In this document: in pieces, positions 1 through 12,999 of the stretch
Position numbering within the stretch: the first letter of the stretch is position 1
Layout: each line of letters opens with the position of its first letter
Assembly (NCBI GenBank): GCA_027625915.1
Contig: JANTQA010000015.1
Coordinates: forward strand, 12,553,001 to 12,617,000
Reading direction: 5' to 3'
Source: Anaeramoeba flamelloides
Lineage: Eukaryota; Metamonada; Anaeramoebidae
Length of the DNA: 64,000 nucleotides
Made by a program: the position numbers and the translations under genes
The notes under the pieces: model-generated
Database searches by the model: none
What the model saw: only the letters and a program-made list of their open reading frames with translations
What the model was told of the DNA's origin: nothing

Positions 1-1887
1 TAAGATTATTTTCATATTTAAGGATTATTACCATATCTATTAAAAGAGTTTTTTTTTTGTATAATTCCAATGTGATAAATAGAAATTATTTTACAATTTT
101 TTTTGTTTTGTTTTTTCAAGTATTTTCTATTAATTAAATAAAAGTTTTAGATAATTATTCATATTGATCTTTTAATTTTCGTCTCAAGAAATGAATTTCA
201 TTTTTCTCTTGATTTAATATTTAGTAAAATTTTTTTAATAATTTGAAATTAAATTTCAAAGTAATTTATTTTTTTATTTATTTTTTGTATCATAAAATTA
301 ACAACATTATTTGATTGATATCATTAATAAATCAATTTATTGGGTTTTGAATTACTATTTTTATAATAAATTTTCTTTTTTAAAGAATTAAAATAAAAAT
401 AAAAATCTTAAAAGAAAATGTAAGAAGGATTAATTATTTTTTTATTTTCCAAAAACAAAAAAAAATATCATAACATAATTTCTTTATCTGGAAACTATTT
501 TGAATTTATATGTAAATCCAAATATTTATTAAAGATAAATAAGAAAATAAATATATTAGTTCGTCAATATCGTAATAAATCTTTTCTAAAAACTTGATAA
601 AATTTGGCAAATCCGGGGTGCTAGCGGAAATATAAACTAAATTTCATAATAAATGGGCCATATTACATTTGAATTTTGAATTGCTTTTGTATTGTTTGGA
701 ATTTTTTTTCCCCATAATGACTAGTTTGCAAAAAGTCATTTTTTCTCTTTTTTATTTTTTCGATAGTGTTTTGTTAAAATGGAAAATGAAAATGAAAAAT
801 TGGAAACAGGTAACAGATGAATTTATGAAAAAAGGGTTTCTAATATAAAAAAGAGATTAGATTTGGCTATTCAAATGGAAGGAGAATCGATAAATGGGTT
901 TTAGTAATTTTTTAAATCTTCTATTTTTTATGTCGGGCTTCGTTCAAAATAAATTTCCCACTTTTTTTTAACTGTTTTTTGTTTTTTTTTTTCTTTTATT
1001 TTTAGACAAAAAATAAATATATCTTGAGTATACAACTGAATATTAAAATCAAAATTTTTATATTCTAATAGATAGCTTCAATTATTAAAAATATTTTTCT
1101 TCAAAATTTGATTATTAACGGGCCAATGATTTTGAAAGGGGGTTTCTATAAACTCCATTTCACTCAAAGGGACCCAGCCAAAAATGAAAAAGTCACATTA
1201 TTTTTAAGAATCAACAAAACTTAGATTGTTTAGAAATACAAGAAATAATAAACTTCATATAAGAGTCAATAATTATAAAAGAAAACCCTGAACAAACCAT
1301 AAATTTCAAAAAAAAAAAAAACTGTTAAAAAATTTTTTGGGCCCCATTCATTGGGACGTCTAGTGCAAAATTCTCAATGTCTTTAGGAAGTTAAAATTGT
1401 TGATAATAAGATTTTTTACTTGTAAATGTATGAATTTTAAAAGAACATACAAAGCCTAACTTTTCTTAATGTTTATTTAGTTTTTCAAATATTTTTTTTT
1501 TCAAAGTTAATTTTTAAAAAAAAAAATAAAAAAAAAAAAAGCAAAAAGCAAAAAACAAAAATACAAAAATTTTACAAAAATGTGTTTTCAATCAAGAATA
1601 AAATACTCAAACTAAAAATAATTTTTATCTTTTGATCTCATAAAAGTCAAAAAAAAAACAATAAAAAACAAAACAACAAAATCATATATTTAGATTTTTA
1701 TTTTGAAAAAAAAATTTGATGCATGGAAAAAAAAAGAATGATAAATAGTGGAATCTTTTCTTGGAATTTAAGAAATAATGGTGTTTTATTTCTTACAAAA
1801 AATAAATGAACAATTAAAAAAAAAAAAAATGAATAAATAAAATAAATAAATAATGCAAAAATCAGATAAATGTTGCTGTATAATCAA
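1..1887. other. Gene-free 3' flank of the TALE gene
   Basis: No coding region is supported; all frames are dominated by A/T runs. The stretch holds one copy of a dispersed repeat (about 632-1116, listed separately). Another repeat-like part lies near 1120-1380, with the phrase CTCAAAGGGACCCAG, which is loosely echoed near 51770. The last few hundred bases are A-rich and would hold the 3' UTR and poly(A) site of the minus-strand gene ending at 1888. Confidence 0.6.
632..1116 (+). repeat. Dispersed repeat, copy 1 (inverted partner at 8810-9294)
   Basis: Read forward, this block matches the reverse complement of 8810-9294 over nearly its whole length. Shared landmarks in order are TAAACTAAATTTCATAAT, a TTTTGTTAAAATGGAAAA phrase, AATCGATAAATGGG and a TATTAAAATC phrase. 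The copies are diverged by substitutions and small indels. No terminal inverted repeat or coding sequence was recognised, so the class is unknown. Confidence 0.65.
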
Positions 1888-4086
1888 TTATTTATTGGCT
1901 TTCTTACTTTTTTGGTTTTTATTTTTATTTTGATCCAGATCTTTTGGCTTACGTCTTCTCCTTGCATTGATGAACCAATTATTCACTTGTTTTAATGTTA
2001 ATTCTATTTTTAAGATAAAATAAAAAGATATTTAACAAAATTTTGATAAAAAAAAAATGGGATTAGGAAATTAGTACATTGTAAAGTCATCTTTGAAAAA
2101 TAAGAACGTAAAAGTTTTTATAGATTATCATCAAAATGGTTCAAGTTATTAAATCGGTTTGTGTACACCATCTAAAAGTTTAAGTTTTGAAAGAATAATA
2201 TCCATTGTTATTTATCTGATCATTGGTTAATGATAAAGACAATCATGACTCATTATCGAGGTTTCTAAATAAAAATTTTGGATCAGTAAAATACCATTGG
2301 GTGTAGTAAAGTGCTGGAGAGTACCTAACTTTTCCAAAAATCAAAAAAATGGAGAAAAATCTTTGATTTTACTCTATTCTTTTAAATTCTGCAAAAGCTA
2401 AACACGGTTTTTTTTAATTTGAGAAAAAAAAAGAAAATTTTTGAAATTTTAGGTTTATTTCTTAAATTGAAAAAAAACCTAACGGCGGTTTTCTTTAGGT
2501 TTTCTGTTTTATCTGTTAAGTGTTCTAGGTTTTCTTGAGGTTTTGAAATTATTTGAAAAATCAATAGATGTTCTAGATTTTTTTGAGGTTTTCTATTTTA
2601 TTTAAAAAAACCTAGAACACTTCACAAATAAATAGAAAACCTCAAAAAAACCTAGAACACTTAACAGATAAAACAGAAAACTCAAGAAAAGCTAAAGTTG
2701 GTTTTTTTTTAAATTTAAGAAATAAACAGAAAATTAAATAAATTTTCGGTTTATTTCAGCAATTAAAAAAAAAAACCTAATTACCATAAGAGAAAATTAA
2801 TTTCCTCTTTTCAGTATAAAAAAAAAAAAAAAAAAAAAAAAGATCAAGTTTTTCAATTTTTGAAAACAGGCCTGGGAAAAAGAGTACAAAAATAAAAATA
2901 AAAATAAAAATAAAAACAAACGGGTATCTTCCACTAATATATTCTTTTCAGTCTTGGTGGGGAAAGGGTGTTCTGTATGGCAATCGAACCATTCTTTTAA
3001 AATTTTTACAACTGGCTTTGAAAAGTTGGGCCTTGACTTCGGTTTAGCTTTCCCCCTAGGTTTATTTTTTACCTTGGCTTTAGGTTTGTTCTGTATTTTT
3101 TTTGTTCTTTTGGGCTTTTTAGTGTATTTTGGTTGTCTACTCGATTTTGTTTTAAATTTGTCCTTGTATTTTGTTTTTGTTTTTGTTTTTGTTTTGTATT
3201 TATTTTTTTTAATTGATATGGTGTTATGATACTCTTTATCAGAGTCATCTGTTTGCTCATCAAATTCGTCATCATTGCCGTCTTCGTCTTCAGAGTCATT
3301 GTTGATGAAGCCATTCGAGTTATATTTTTTTTTTTTTTTTGTTTGTGAGATTTCCGGGCTGCTTTTCCGTTTTTTTTCGCTCAGCGTGTTCACGCCGAAG
3401 GGCTGATCGTTTTCTTTCAAATTAGCATTTTGGATCCTTTTCCGTTCATTAATTGATTGGAACCTTGGTAAAAGATTTAATTGATTGATCCTTTCCTTAA
3501 AGTTTTGACAGAAAATTGATAGCTCATCAAAATACTGATCTGGTGTTAACTTTTCCAAGCCATTTTGCAAAAAATCTTTTTCAAGCTTTGGGTTTGTTTC
3601 GAAGGTGGCTTGTTGGTTTTCACCATTTCGATTGTTCCCATTGAACATAAAAGCATTTTTTTCAGAGAGAGTTTGTTGTTCTGTTTTTTGTTGATCTTGG
3701 CTTTGATCTTGATCTTGTTCCTGCTCCTGTTGTTGTGTATTTTTATAAAATTGGTTCTTGTGAATGTTTTTGTTATTTGGCTTGTCAAGCCCCATTAAAA
3801 GCATTTGTTGCTGATCGTTTTCCTTGAATTTCAGTAATTTACTTTGTTGTGTCTGATGAAGTTGTTGTGGCTGTTGCAGCAGCTGTTGTTGCTTTTGTTG
3901 GGTTTGAAGTTCTTGTAATGGCTGTGGCTGCTGTGGTTGAGTAAAATCTTCAAATTTGATTGTTTGGTTATTCATTTGCATTTGATCGTTTGTTTGGATG
4001 TTTGGTGCTTCTTTTTTAATTTGGCTTGGATTTGAATTCATTTTCCAATCCCAACCATTTTGTGGTTTGGGGAAATAATTGTTCAT
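1888..4086 (-). CDS. TALE-class homeodomain transcription factor
   Basis: Likely a nuclear DNA-binding protein of 426 residues in two exons: 4086-2922 and 2003-1888 (intron 2004-2921, 918 bp, phase 1, donor GTTTGT, acceptor ATAG). The start at 4086 opens the frame. Residues about 30-130 are Gln-rich, about 260-285 acidic, and about 290-350 very rich in Lys/Arg/Pro, resembling a nuclear localisation region. The homeodomain covers about residues 350-410. Exon 1 gives the helix 1 part with the TALE-type proline loop (CHTEHPFPTKTEKN). The splice joins EDT to QLTLKQVNNWFINA, where WF.N is the diagnostic helix 3 motif, followed by RRRRKPKD. The correct homeodomain appears only after splicing, which supports the intron. 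KNOX, MEIS or PBC domains were not seen, so the subclass (PBC, MEIS, IRO, fungal TALE) is undecided. Confidence 0.88.
2290..2790. repeat. Nested hairpin-repeat element in the TALE intron
   Basis: This is one copy of the hairpin family found throughout the window. Inverted modules built on CCTAGAACACTT with AAACCTCA (forward near 2600-2670) face their complements AAGTGTTCTAGG and TGAGGTTT (2515-2590). A second module around ATCTTTGATTTTACTC lies near 2355-2395. The block fills most of the 918-bp intron, so the transcript could fold extensively here. Confidence 0.7.
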
Positions 4087-6028
4087 TTTTGAAATTGGAA
4101 TGTCTTGTGAAAAGAGAATTACTGTTTAAGTTTTAATAGGACGGGGGTTGTTGTTTGTAAAAAAGTTATGTTTAAATGATATAAATTTAGTGCAAGTTGC
4201 GAAGTTTAAATTGATCACAATTTTTTTTTTTTTTGTTTTTAAATATTTTTTTCTGTGTGCTTTGAGGAAACTAATAAATGAAAAATTTTCACTTCAAGAG
4301 TACAATTGCAAACGTAAAAAAAAATTATTTTAAAAGAAAGAAGAAAAGAAGAAATACAAAAAAATGAAAATGGAAAATCTTTTTTCAGTTTCGTTTTTCT
4401 TTGAACAATACAAGATTTTGAAGAAAAAGGAAATAATTAAAGGAGAAGTTTGGACTATGTCCACTTTTTGAGATTTAACATGTATTATTTTACTCAAAAA
4501 CAAAACTTTTGTCAAATACTTCACCATTCAAATAAATTGTTTGTCTTTTAAAACTTTTTTTATTTAAAGAGTCACCTTTGTAAAATCGTTTATTATAGAA
4601 TATTTCGAATATCAAAGAATGATAGAAAGTTGTTACACATTTAAATCAAATTCAGACTATTTTACCCAAAACTGTTATAAAAAGGTCAAAATCGAATAAA
4701 AAAGTCAAATAACTTTTAGAATTATATTTGTAGATTTTTCAAACAAACAGTCTTTATCTTCAAGAAAGAAAGTAAAGACAAAAATTGAACAGAGTTTTAA
4801 AAATAAATTCGTTTTTTTTTTAAGGTTGAGTTTGACAGCTTTTAAAAATTTTTTAAAAAACAAAAAAAAGTTAAAATACAAGTTGACTCTTCGTTTACCT
4901 TCAAAAATTGCCTTCAAAGAAATCCAAAATTTGAACAAATAGAATTTTAAGGTTATTAAATAAGGCCTCTTTTCAAAATGTATACAATACCCTAATATAA
5001 CAAACTAAGATACTAAACCTCAGAGACACATTAATTCACACCCAGTTAAAAACGAATTTGCTTGAGATCAAAATACAAACAAAAGAATCAACTTTTTATT
5101 GTTGAATCTTGTTGTAATAAAGTATAAAGCACTTTTCAAACTACTAATTAAGACTATTTTGCCAACAAGGTTTTGCTTTTTATTTTGAAAAAACACATGA
5201 TAAGGTTTGGTCTTGTGTCAGACCAGTTTTAAGGATTTGAAGAAAAAAAATTTCACTTGATCTTTAAATTTTTTAATTTATTAGTTCTTTTGAACAAAAC
5301 AAAAATAAAAATTGAAAATATGGTAATTTCAGGAAATAAAAAAAAAACCTCTGTTTTTCTTTAAAAAAATAATCTCTTTATATATATCAACAAAAAAATT
5401 AAAATTTAAACAGAGGCCCGAAAGATTTAATTGAAGTGAAAATGATATCTATGCGTATACATATAAGGTATTATTGTATTATACAAGTGGAAATATTTTT
5501 GGGTTTTATTAAATTTGAAAGGAAGGGGTCAAATTTAAGAATTTATCGATTCTTTTGAATTTTTTAAAATCTAACTTTATTATTTTTTATTCCGTTAAAG
5601 ATAAAGAAAATCCGATAATTTTCCTTTTTATTTCTCAAATTAATATAAAAATATTATTGGATTATTTTTTTTTTTTTTTTAGAGTTTTCTGTTTTTTTCC
5701 GAAAGTCAATAGATTTTCAGAACAAAGCAAAAAACATAAACAAGAAAACAACCATTAGCTTTTCTTGAATTTAAAAGTATACAGTAAAATCAAAAATTTT
5801 TCTCAATTCTTTTGAATCCTTGAAGAGTTAGACACTCTAGGTTTCTTGACAACTATTTGTAGACACTTTTTCATCAGTTCACAGGAGAAGTAAAAACTTG
5901 ATATCAAAATTATCAATAATAAATAAAAATTCCTAAAATTTCTCATTAATAATTGGTATTCCTTTGTCATAAGGGTTTTTTTAATTTAAAAAAATGGAGT
6001 AAAAAATTTGATAATTTTAATCCTTTAA

Positions 6029-6780
6029 TGGATTAGCTTCTACCAAGGAGAAGCCTATGATCAAAGTATGTTGTTATTAGGTGTAAATCACATTGGTGCT
6101 ACATGGTTCAAATGTTTCTATAAAATCGATTCGTAAAGTAGTAAAATTTGTTGATCCTCATCAATTAAAAATGATCTATGTATTAGTAAAAAAACCAAAC
6201 AAATTCAGAATTAATTCTGGATTTCACCACAAATTTCAAGGTTGAATTATCAATATTCAGACTACAAAGTTGCAAAATATCTCTCTTAAATTTATCTTGA
6301 AATGCAGATTAATTGCAAAAAAATTCGTTTTTTTTTTAAAAAATAATTAAATAATATTTTTTTTTTAACTAATTATTTCTGAAATCATGGAAGTATATTG
6401 ATGTTACAAGTATCTTTATCAAAAGCAAACAAATTTATTAGTTTTTGTGCTTTTATGTTGATTATTATTGAGTGAATCTTTGAAATTTAAAAATTATAAA
6501 AAAATAGTTGCTTTTAGATATTCTAAATCTAAATTATTAAATACCAGAATACTGTATTTTGGGTTTCTATTTTTAGATTTGGAAAATTAATTTTAAAAAA
6601 AATATTTTCAGATTGAAAATTTTTTTCATAGTGATCATTAGTAAAAAATATAATAATTTAATATACAATGCGATTTATAATAGATTTTTAAGAGCTATAT
6701 GAGCCATGGCGCACTAGTATCATTTACACCCAATAACAACATACTTTGATTATAGAGTAATCAGTAGTGACGCTAATCCC
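6029..6780. mobile_element. TTAA-flanked non-autonomous DNA transposon, copy A
   Basis: The element is flanked on both sides by TTAA (6025-6028 and 6781-6784). The ends are terminal inverted repeats of about 85 bp. The left end reads GGATTAGCTTCTACC and later GTATGTTGTTATTAGG and GCTACATGGTTCAAA. The right end, complemented, reads GGGATTAGCGTCAC and later the same blocks. The interior is AT-rich without a usable frame. Copy B at 61474-62940 shares the ends and much of the interior. TTAA duplication is typical of the piggyBac superfamily, but the long TIR makes that assignment tentative. Confidence 0.8.
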
Positions 6781-8633
6781 TTAAATAACTCTAAAATAGT
6801 TGACATTTAGAAAAATATCAATAAATAAACTCTTTCAAACTATCAGACTGAATTTTCAAAAAAGTTTTGAATGATTTCTTGATTGTTAAAAGTCTTAAGG
6901 TTGGTCTTTTTTTGTACCCTTAAATTGGAATTGTATTTTGCTAATAAACTTTTTTTGATAGGTTTAACTTTTTGAGTACTGTTGTTCAAATAAAGCCTAC
7001 TAGAAAAGTTTAACGTGTGTTTCCAAATAAAAGGACTGTTTTTTTTTTTGTTAAAGAAGATCTATACATCAGCTAATAAAAGAAACCAACAATAAACCCT
7101 AATTAAATATGGTTTTGGTTACTAAAAGTTCTATTATTCAAAAATAAATCCTAAAAATAAAGGATCAAATTGTAAAATTTATCTTGTAAAATAGAGTAAA
7201 TTTTTCATAAAATTTTTTTCTTCAAAAAAACAATAAAAATTTCAAAAAAATTGAGAATATTATGGAAAATTTTGAACACATTGCATTTATATTTTAAATT
7301 TTACTTAAAATATCAACGGGTTTACATACAAAATTATTTTTAACTGAGATATACTATAGGGTAGTTAATTGTGTGTTGTCTTGGAACAAGAAGAAAAAAA
7401 AAGCACGGATTATATTTTGAAACACGGATTATAGTTGCTGTGCACCCATTATTATGATCACTGTACAAATAATTAAAATGCACTTTGAATCAATACCAAA
7501 TGAGCTTGTATCCCACTTAAACAATAAATTCAGTGAGTATAACTATTTTGAATCTTCATTTGTCCTTTTCTCAATCAATCAATTGATAGAATGTGATTGT
7601 AAATGTAAATTGGAATGTAATTTTAATTGATTAAAATTTTTTCAATTATAGAATCTAACTTTCCTTTAGATTTCAAAGTTTGTCCAAAAAAAAAAAAAAA
7701 AACACATGTCCGAGATTAAAATATCGAACAAACAAACTCTGATCACAAATTACTATCTATTTATTTTACAATTATTTCCTGGTTAAAAAGAGAGAGAAGA
7801 AAATGAAGTTGAAAATTTTTACTATTTCTCATCTAAATACGACTATTTCACATAACCTTCAAGAGGCAAGAAGAAATGCATAATCTATCTAAGTGGAGTT
7901 TTTAAAAGAATTCTTAAGATTCACTAAAAATACTATACTTTGTTGTATTCAACCTTTTGAAGATCTTTTATCCATAGATTAAAAGCAAGAATAATGAAAA
8001 AAATTACAATCTAAATAGTGATTTTTTTTATTGGTTTTTATTTTTTGGTTCTTATATACAATACTCTTAAGGGAGTAGCCTCAACATAAGATATGATAAA
8101 AATTTCAGAGAGATGAGAAAAGAGTATTTTATTTCTGTGGTGTGTGAGCGTAGATTCTACAAAAATTTTTTTCAAACATTTTATTTGATTTTTTTTTTTA
8201 GTAAGGTTAAAAAATAAAAAAAAGAGAAAAGAATTGATAATATTGATTCGATTTTTATTATTTAGATCATTAAATAGTTTTTTTGTGAGAACATAATTTT
8301 GTATTCTTAGAATAAAATTTAGAGCTATTTTGTGGTTTAAATTTTGATAGAATATAATCTTATTCACTTCTCCAATTCAACAAAATCCAAGTATTTAAAG
8401 CCCTAACTATATATGTTTTGGGATAATTATTATTTTTTGGTATCCTTCTAGTTATTAAAATACCATTCGGATTTCCTTTTGTGATTCTCCCAATTGTTAT
8501 TGTGTCATCATTTTTAAACAAAATTCATTTATAATAAATGTAACTGATAAAAAAAATCTTTCATATTGCTTTTTGTTGTCATGATTAAAAAAATCTCAAA
8601 AATGATGAAAAAATAAAAAATGAAAAAATTAAG

Positions 8634-8727
8634 TGCCACAATAGAATGTTAAGATAAGGATAAAATTTTAGTAATTCAATATTTGAGGCACTATTTTAAG
8701 CAATTCAACTAGCATTCTATTGTGGCA
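8634..8727. repeat. 94-bp inverted-repeat mini-element
   Basis: TGCCACAATAGAATG at 8634-8648 is the exact complement of CATTCTATTGTGGCA at 8713-8727, with a 64-bp AT-rich centre. It could be a very short MITE or a stem-loop. No target duplication is clear. Confidence 0.6.
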
Positions 8728-8809
8728 ATTTCTTTGAGACTTTGAAAAAACAAAATAAAAAAATCTAATGAATTAAGTAAACTATCTTTCCTAATAATTG
8801 GATAATTAA

Positions 8810-9294
8810 AAATCAAATTTTAAATAAAAATATTTTTAATAATTGAAGTTATCTATTATAATATAAAAATTTAGATTTTAATATTCAATACTATACTCAA
8901 GAGATATTTATTTTTTGTCTAAAAATAAATGAAAGAAAAATAAAAAAAACTATTAAAAAAAATTGGGACATTTATTTTGAAAGAAGCATTACATGAAAAA
9001 TAGACAATTTAAAAAAGTAAAAAAACCCATTTATCGATTCTCCTTCGTTTGAATAACTAAATATAATCTCTTTTTCATATTTGAAAGCAAATTTTTCATT
9101 AATTCATCTGTTATTTCTTTCAAATTTTTCTTTTATATTTTCCATTTTAACAAAACACTGTTGAAAAAATAAAAAAGAGAAAAAATGATTTATTGGCAAA
9201 CTTTTCAAAATGAGAGGAAAAACTTCAAAACGATACAAAAGAAATTCATTATTCAAATGTAAGGTGGGCCATTTATTATGAAATTTAGTTTACT
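8810..9294 (-). repeat. Dispersed repeat, copy 2 (inverted partner of 632-1116)
   Basis: This is the reverse-complement counterpart of 632-1116, carrying the same ordered landmarks, among them CCCATTTATCGATTCTCC and GGGCCATTTATTATG. The class is unknown, and no coding potential was seen. Confidence 0.65.
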
Positions 9295-9399
9295 TTAATT
9301 AATAAAAATCAATAAGTTACAACCACCTAAAAAATGTTATTTTCTGATCCTCTTCAAAATTACAAAAAAATGAAAAATTTTCCTTTATTATAGATACTC

Positions 9400-9640
9400 T
9401 CTTAAGGTTTACAATGACTGTAAATTGAAAAAAGATTCTTTTGTATCAGGTGAGGTCACTTGCTAATTTAATTTTTGGCTGATCGATCTTGTGCTTTTTA
9501 TCGGTTTTAAGAGTGGTTCAAAATGGTAATTTTTCCCAATTAAATTTTTATTTATTTCCGAAATCCCAATTTAAGAGTGTAAGATTAATTAATCGGCAGG
9601 TGTTTAAAAATAAATTTTGATTTTTGGGTTGTAGATTGAA
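9400..9640 (+). repeat. Solo arm of the foldback repeat
   Basis: The block matches the left arm of the foldback element at 47081-47651. Landmarks are CTTAAGGTTTACAAT, GGCTGATCGATCTTG, GTTCAAAATGG and TTTCCGAAATCCCA in the same order. Here no opposing arm follows. It may be a half-element left by deletion or the ancestral single unit. Confidence 0.65.
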
Positions 9641-10848
9641 AATTTAAATTTAATTTTTTTCTGAAAAAAATATAGTTTTTAGAAATTTTGAAAAATAACT
9701 GAGGCTTTTAGAAATTATATATCTTTTTGTAAGAAGAATTATCGTTTTTGAAAAAAGGGTTCGTTTCCAAATTTTATTTTCAAATATTGTTTATTTGACA
9801 AAGACCAATCTTCAAACTCCTTCGGTTTTTGTTAATATTTCTCTATTATTATTTTCTTTTTCATGTTGATGGATTTGTGAAATTATTTTAATTTTTACGA
9901 TTTTTTGTTTTTTCAATTTTTTGATAATGAAGAATAAAAATTTGGTTTCGTTGATTAAATAATTTATAGTATTTAATTGGAAATTTTGGAATTCCAGTTT
10001 GGAAAAAAAAGATCTTTAAAAAGGAATTTTATATAATTTTGTTCTTTTCTTCCTTTCCAAAATAAAAATCTCTTTTCTTCGATATATAAAAAAATAAAGT
10101 GTTTATACCATTTATTATTTGATCTCAAGAAATTATTTGTCCTAATTGACTTGTTTTTTTCACAAAGACTCAATTATCCTTTATGATCTTCCATTTATTA
10201 ACAAAATAAAAAGATAAATTTCAAATCCCAATACTAGTATTCCAATACTGATAAAATCAACTTTATTTAAGAAAATTCTTAATTCAATTTCTCATTTTGT
10301 AATCTCATATCTCAACTATTAAAAAAAACTTAAGAGAAAGAACTTTTTGAAACACAACCTATTTTAAAAAAGTTTTTTGAACTTTGAATTGAATAAAAAG
10401 CTTTCTTCAAAGCTTGTGTAAAAAAAAATAAAATGGAAGATGCAGTAAAAAATATTCTGATATTTATATTTCAAATTAAAGTATTTAATAATGAGAAACA
10501 AGCCTTAAAGTTTGAGAAAAGTACCTAAGTGGGGACGATCAATGTTTCAAATATGGTCATTTCTTTCAACAAGAAAATATGTTTTTTTTGGGGGTCGTAA
10601 TTCAAAAACTTTTGAGTTTTTGAGTAATTACTACACAAGAAAAAAAAAATATTATTTCGATTTGTACAAGTTATTTCAATAGAATCCATGTCAAAGTTGG
10701 GAAGAATTAAACTGTATTTTGATTTTTTCCAATTGTTCAGATCAGAAAATGGGTTTAAAAATAAAAGATTTGATTGTTAAATTCTTTTTTTTTTTCGTAT
10801 TATTATTTAATAACCTTTTTATTTATATTTATATTATTATTGAACAAG

Positions 10849-11013
10849 ATGTCTAATCTAATTTTTGATTTCTCTGAAGAAAGTGAAGAATATCTGGAAG
10901 ATCTGGGCCAAACCTACCAAGGTTGTCTGCATCCAATTGGTGATTGTTGTTGCAATGCAGGCTCTGATCTAAACGACGATTGGGGTAGTTATTATAATAT
11001 TGTAGATGATTAG
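10849..11013 (+). CDS. Possible 54-residue Cys-rich acidic protein
   Basis: A short frame begins at ATG 10849 and ends at TAG 11011-11013. Its codon use (CTG, GGC, ACC, TAC, AAC) is distinctly less A/T-biased than the surrounding DNA, which suggests real selection. The product is acidic (FSEESEEYLEDLG) and carries a C-x-H-P-x-G-D-C-C-C motif, then NDDWGSYYN near the C-terminus. I do not recognise the family. The CCC cluster with His and Asp could bind metal or be lipidated. An in-frame ATG at 10774 would add 25 hydrophobic residues, but that part is T-rich DNA and I prefer the later start. It might also be the last exon of a longer gene. Confidence 0.45.
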   Translation: MSNLIFDFSEESEEYLEDLGQTYQGCLHPIGDCCCNAGSDLNDDWGSYYNIVDD

Positions 11014-11729
11014 TTGGCATTTTTATAAGAACTAGGAGAACATCAGAATGTGTATTCATATTTTGTTGATTCTGATGAACAATTAATTACTTTGTTTTCA
11101 GTTCATAATTTATTTGAATTTCAATCTTTTGGTCAATTCTGCTCCTATTCTTCCTTTTCATTTTTTTTTTTTTCATATGTATGTTTTGATGAAAAACAAT
11201 TATTATTTTTTTTACTTGGGAAAAATAAAAATGGCACAAACTTGCTTGTTTAGTTTTATTTTTTTTCGAAGGGGTGTTATTTGATACTAATATTTAATCT
11301 TTTTATTTTTAATAATGTTTTAAGGGTTTAATTGGCAATTTAATAGAAATTTTATTAAAAAATTAACTTTATATTTTAGAAATAATTTTCATATTTTTTA
11401 CTCAAGGATTTTCTCAATTGGATTAAAATGAACACCTAAAAATAATTAGAGTTTGGAAAGTTTCTTTAACTGAAAAATTTTAAAATTAGACTTTTCAAAT
11501 TTTTAAATAAAAAAAAATTGGTAATTTCAGAAAACAATTTTTTTACCTTTTTGTGAAGAATTTAACAGTTTTATTCGTTCTTAATTTCTTTTTTTTTTTT
11601 TTGATCACTATCACATCCTAATATTTGGTTTTTCTTATTGTGGAGTAAATTTGAATTGGAGTTTTCCCCCTTTTAGGGTATTAAACAAAGAATACCACTT
11701 TTAAGTAGTGTATTGTAATAAAAAAAATA

Positions 11730-12312
11730 AGCTATTTCCAAAAAAGTTGGGCATTTTTTTTTACATTTAATAAAAAATAATCTTTGTTAGTGGAGGTAAA
11801 CATTAATCAACTATACCAAATTAAGTTTAATATTTATACCGATTGAATCAACCACTTATGTATTTAATTCAAAGCATGTTAGTTGAAATATTCCCAAAAA
11901 ATGAAAAAAAAAAAAGCACTTTTTTTGGTGAAAACAAGGTACGACCAATTACAATAAAAAACCGGAAATATGGAATAGGAACAAAATGATTTTTTAAACA
12001 CAAAAACGCAGTTATATGTTTTTAATTATATTGTAAATTTTGTTGAGATTATACAAGTTATGAAAATATTTTTTTCGATCAAAAAGAAAATAATAAACAC
12101 CAATTTTCACCATAAAAAAATATCCTATAAAATCGAGATCATAAATTTTAATATATTTTATTTCTGCAATACAATACTAAGAAACAAATTGAAATATTAT
12201 CAAGAATCTATAAATGGTGGTAAATGATTTTATATATTAAAATCCTTTTTTGAAGAATTTGTTACATACATATATTTTAAAATAAATTTGCCCCACATTC
12301 TTGGAGATAGCT
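11730..12312. mobile_element. 583-bp TA-flanked MITE, copy 2
   Basis: The ends are AGCTATTTCCAAAAAAGT on the left and the complement of AGCTATCTCCAAGAATGT on the right, flanked by TA on both sides. Length is exactly 583 bp, the same as the copy at 56275-56857, and the two are nearly identical throughout. TA duplication with inverted ends of about 28 bp fits a Tc1/mariner-type non-autonomous element. No transposase frame is present. Confidence 0.85.
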
Positions 12313-12999
12313 TACAAGTATATTTTTGTTTCTTCAAATGTCAAATAAAAATTGAAAATATTTTTCAAAAAATGGTTAAAATGTTATTCAATTATAAATT
12401 TGAAAGAAAAAAAAGTATATTTTAATAAGTTTTTTAAATATTATCAGAATTTTAATTGTTTCATTCTTTTAGATTGTAAATATTAATACAAAATCGTACA
12501 AATCATTTTTCTTGGTTAGAGTATTATATAAAAATGGTTACAGATAATAAAATATGAATAGTCTTTAAACATGTAAAAGGTGGAGACAATCATTCAAATA
12601 AAATATTTCATTATTCTTTAAAAGTTTTTTAAAAAATTTTTGAAGAAACCTATGGGTGTTTAAATAACTTAACTAAACATCAATAGTGGAGTATTAAAAA
12701 AAAAAAAATGGCATTTTCACACTTTCCTGAAATTAAATTTATTGACTTTTTTCATTGAGTCAAACAATTAGGGGTTTAAATGTCTAGATTAGACATTAAT
12801 AAAATATATTTATCCATTGGGAAAAGGGAGTATATTAGATTTTTTATAATTTAAGATTGTTAATTGGAAATTTTGAAAGACAAAGCAAACTGAAAATGAA
12901 AATTAAGATCAATATATATATATATATTCTTTTGAGGGAAAAAAATTAATTTCCTCATACAGCTGATAAGTTTTTTTTCTAGTTTAAGTAATAAAAAGA

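Larger units (their letters stand above)
4087..10848. other. Gene-poor 6.8 kb upstream of the TALE gene
   Basis: No gene could be supported. Short open frames, including a 109-codon one on the minus strand at 8038-8367, are low-complexity Asn/Lys/Ile/Phe translations of A/T-rich DNA. The region holds the TTAA-flanked element at 6029-6780, a small inverted-repeat element at 8634-8727, a dispersed repeat at 8810-9294 and a foldback arm at 9400-9640. A hairpin-family fragment lies near 5740-5830. The TALE promoter should be close to 4087-4400, but no clear motif was seen. Confidence 0.55.

Noticed and set aside
8038-8367. 109-codon open frame on the minus strand
   Set aside because: The translation is Asn/Lys/Ile/Phe low complexity expected by chance in A/T-rich DNA, with no motif and no supporting splice context.
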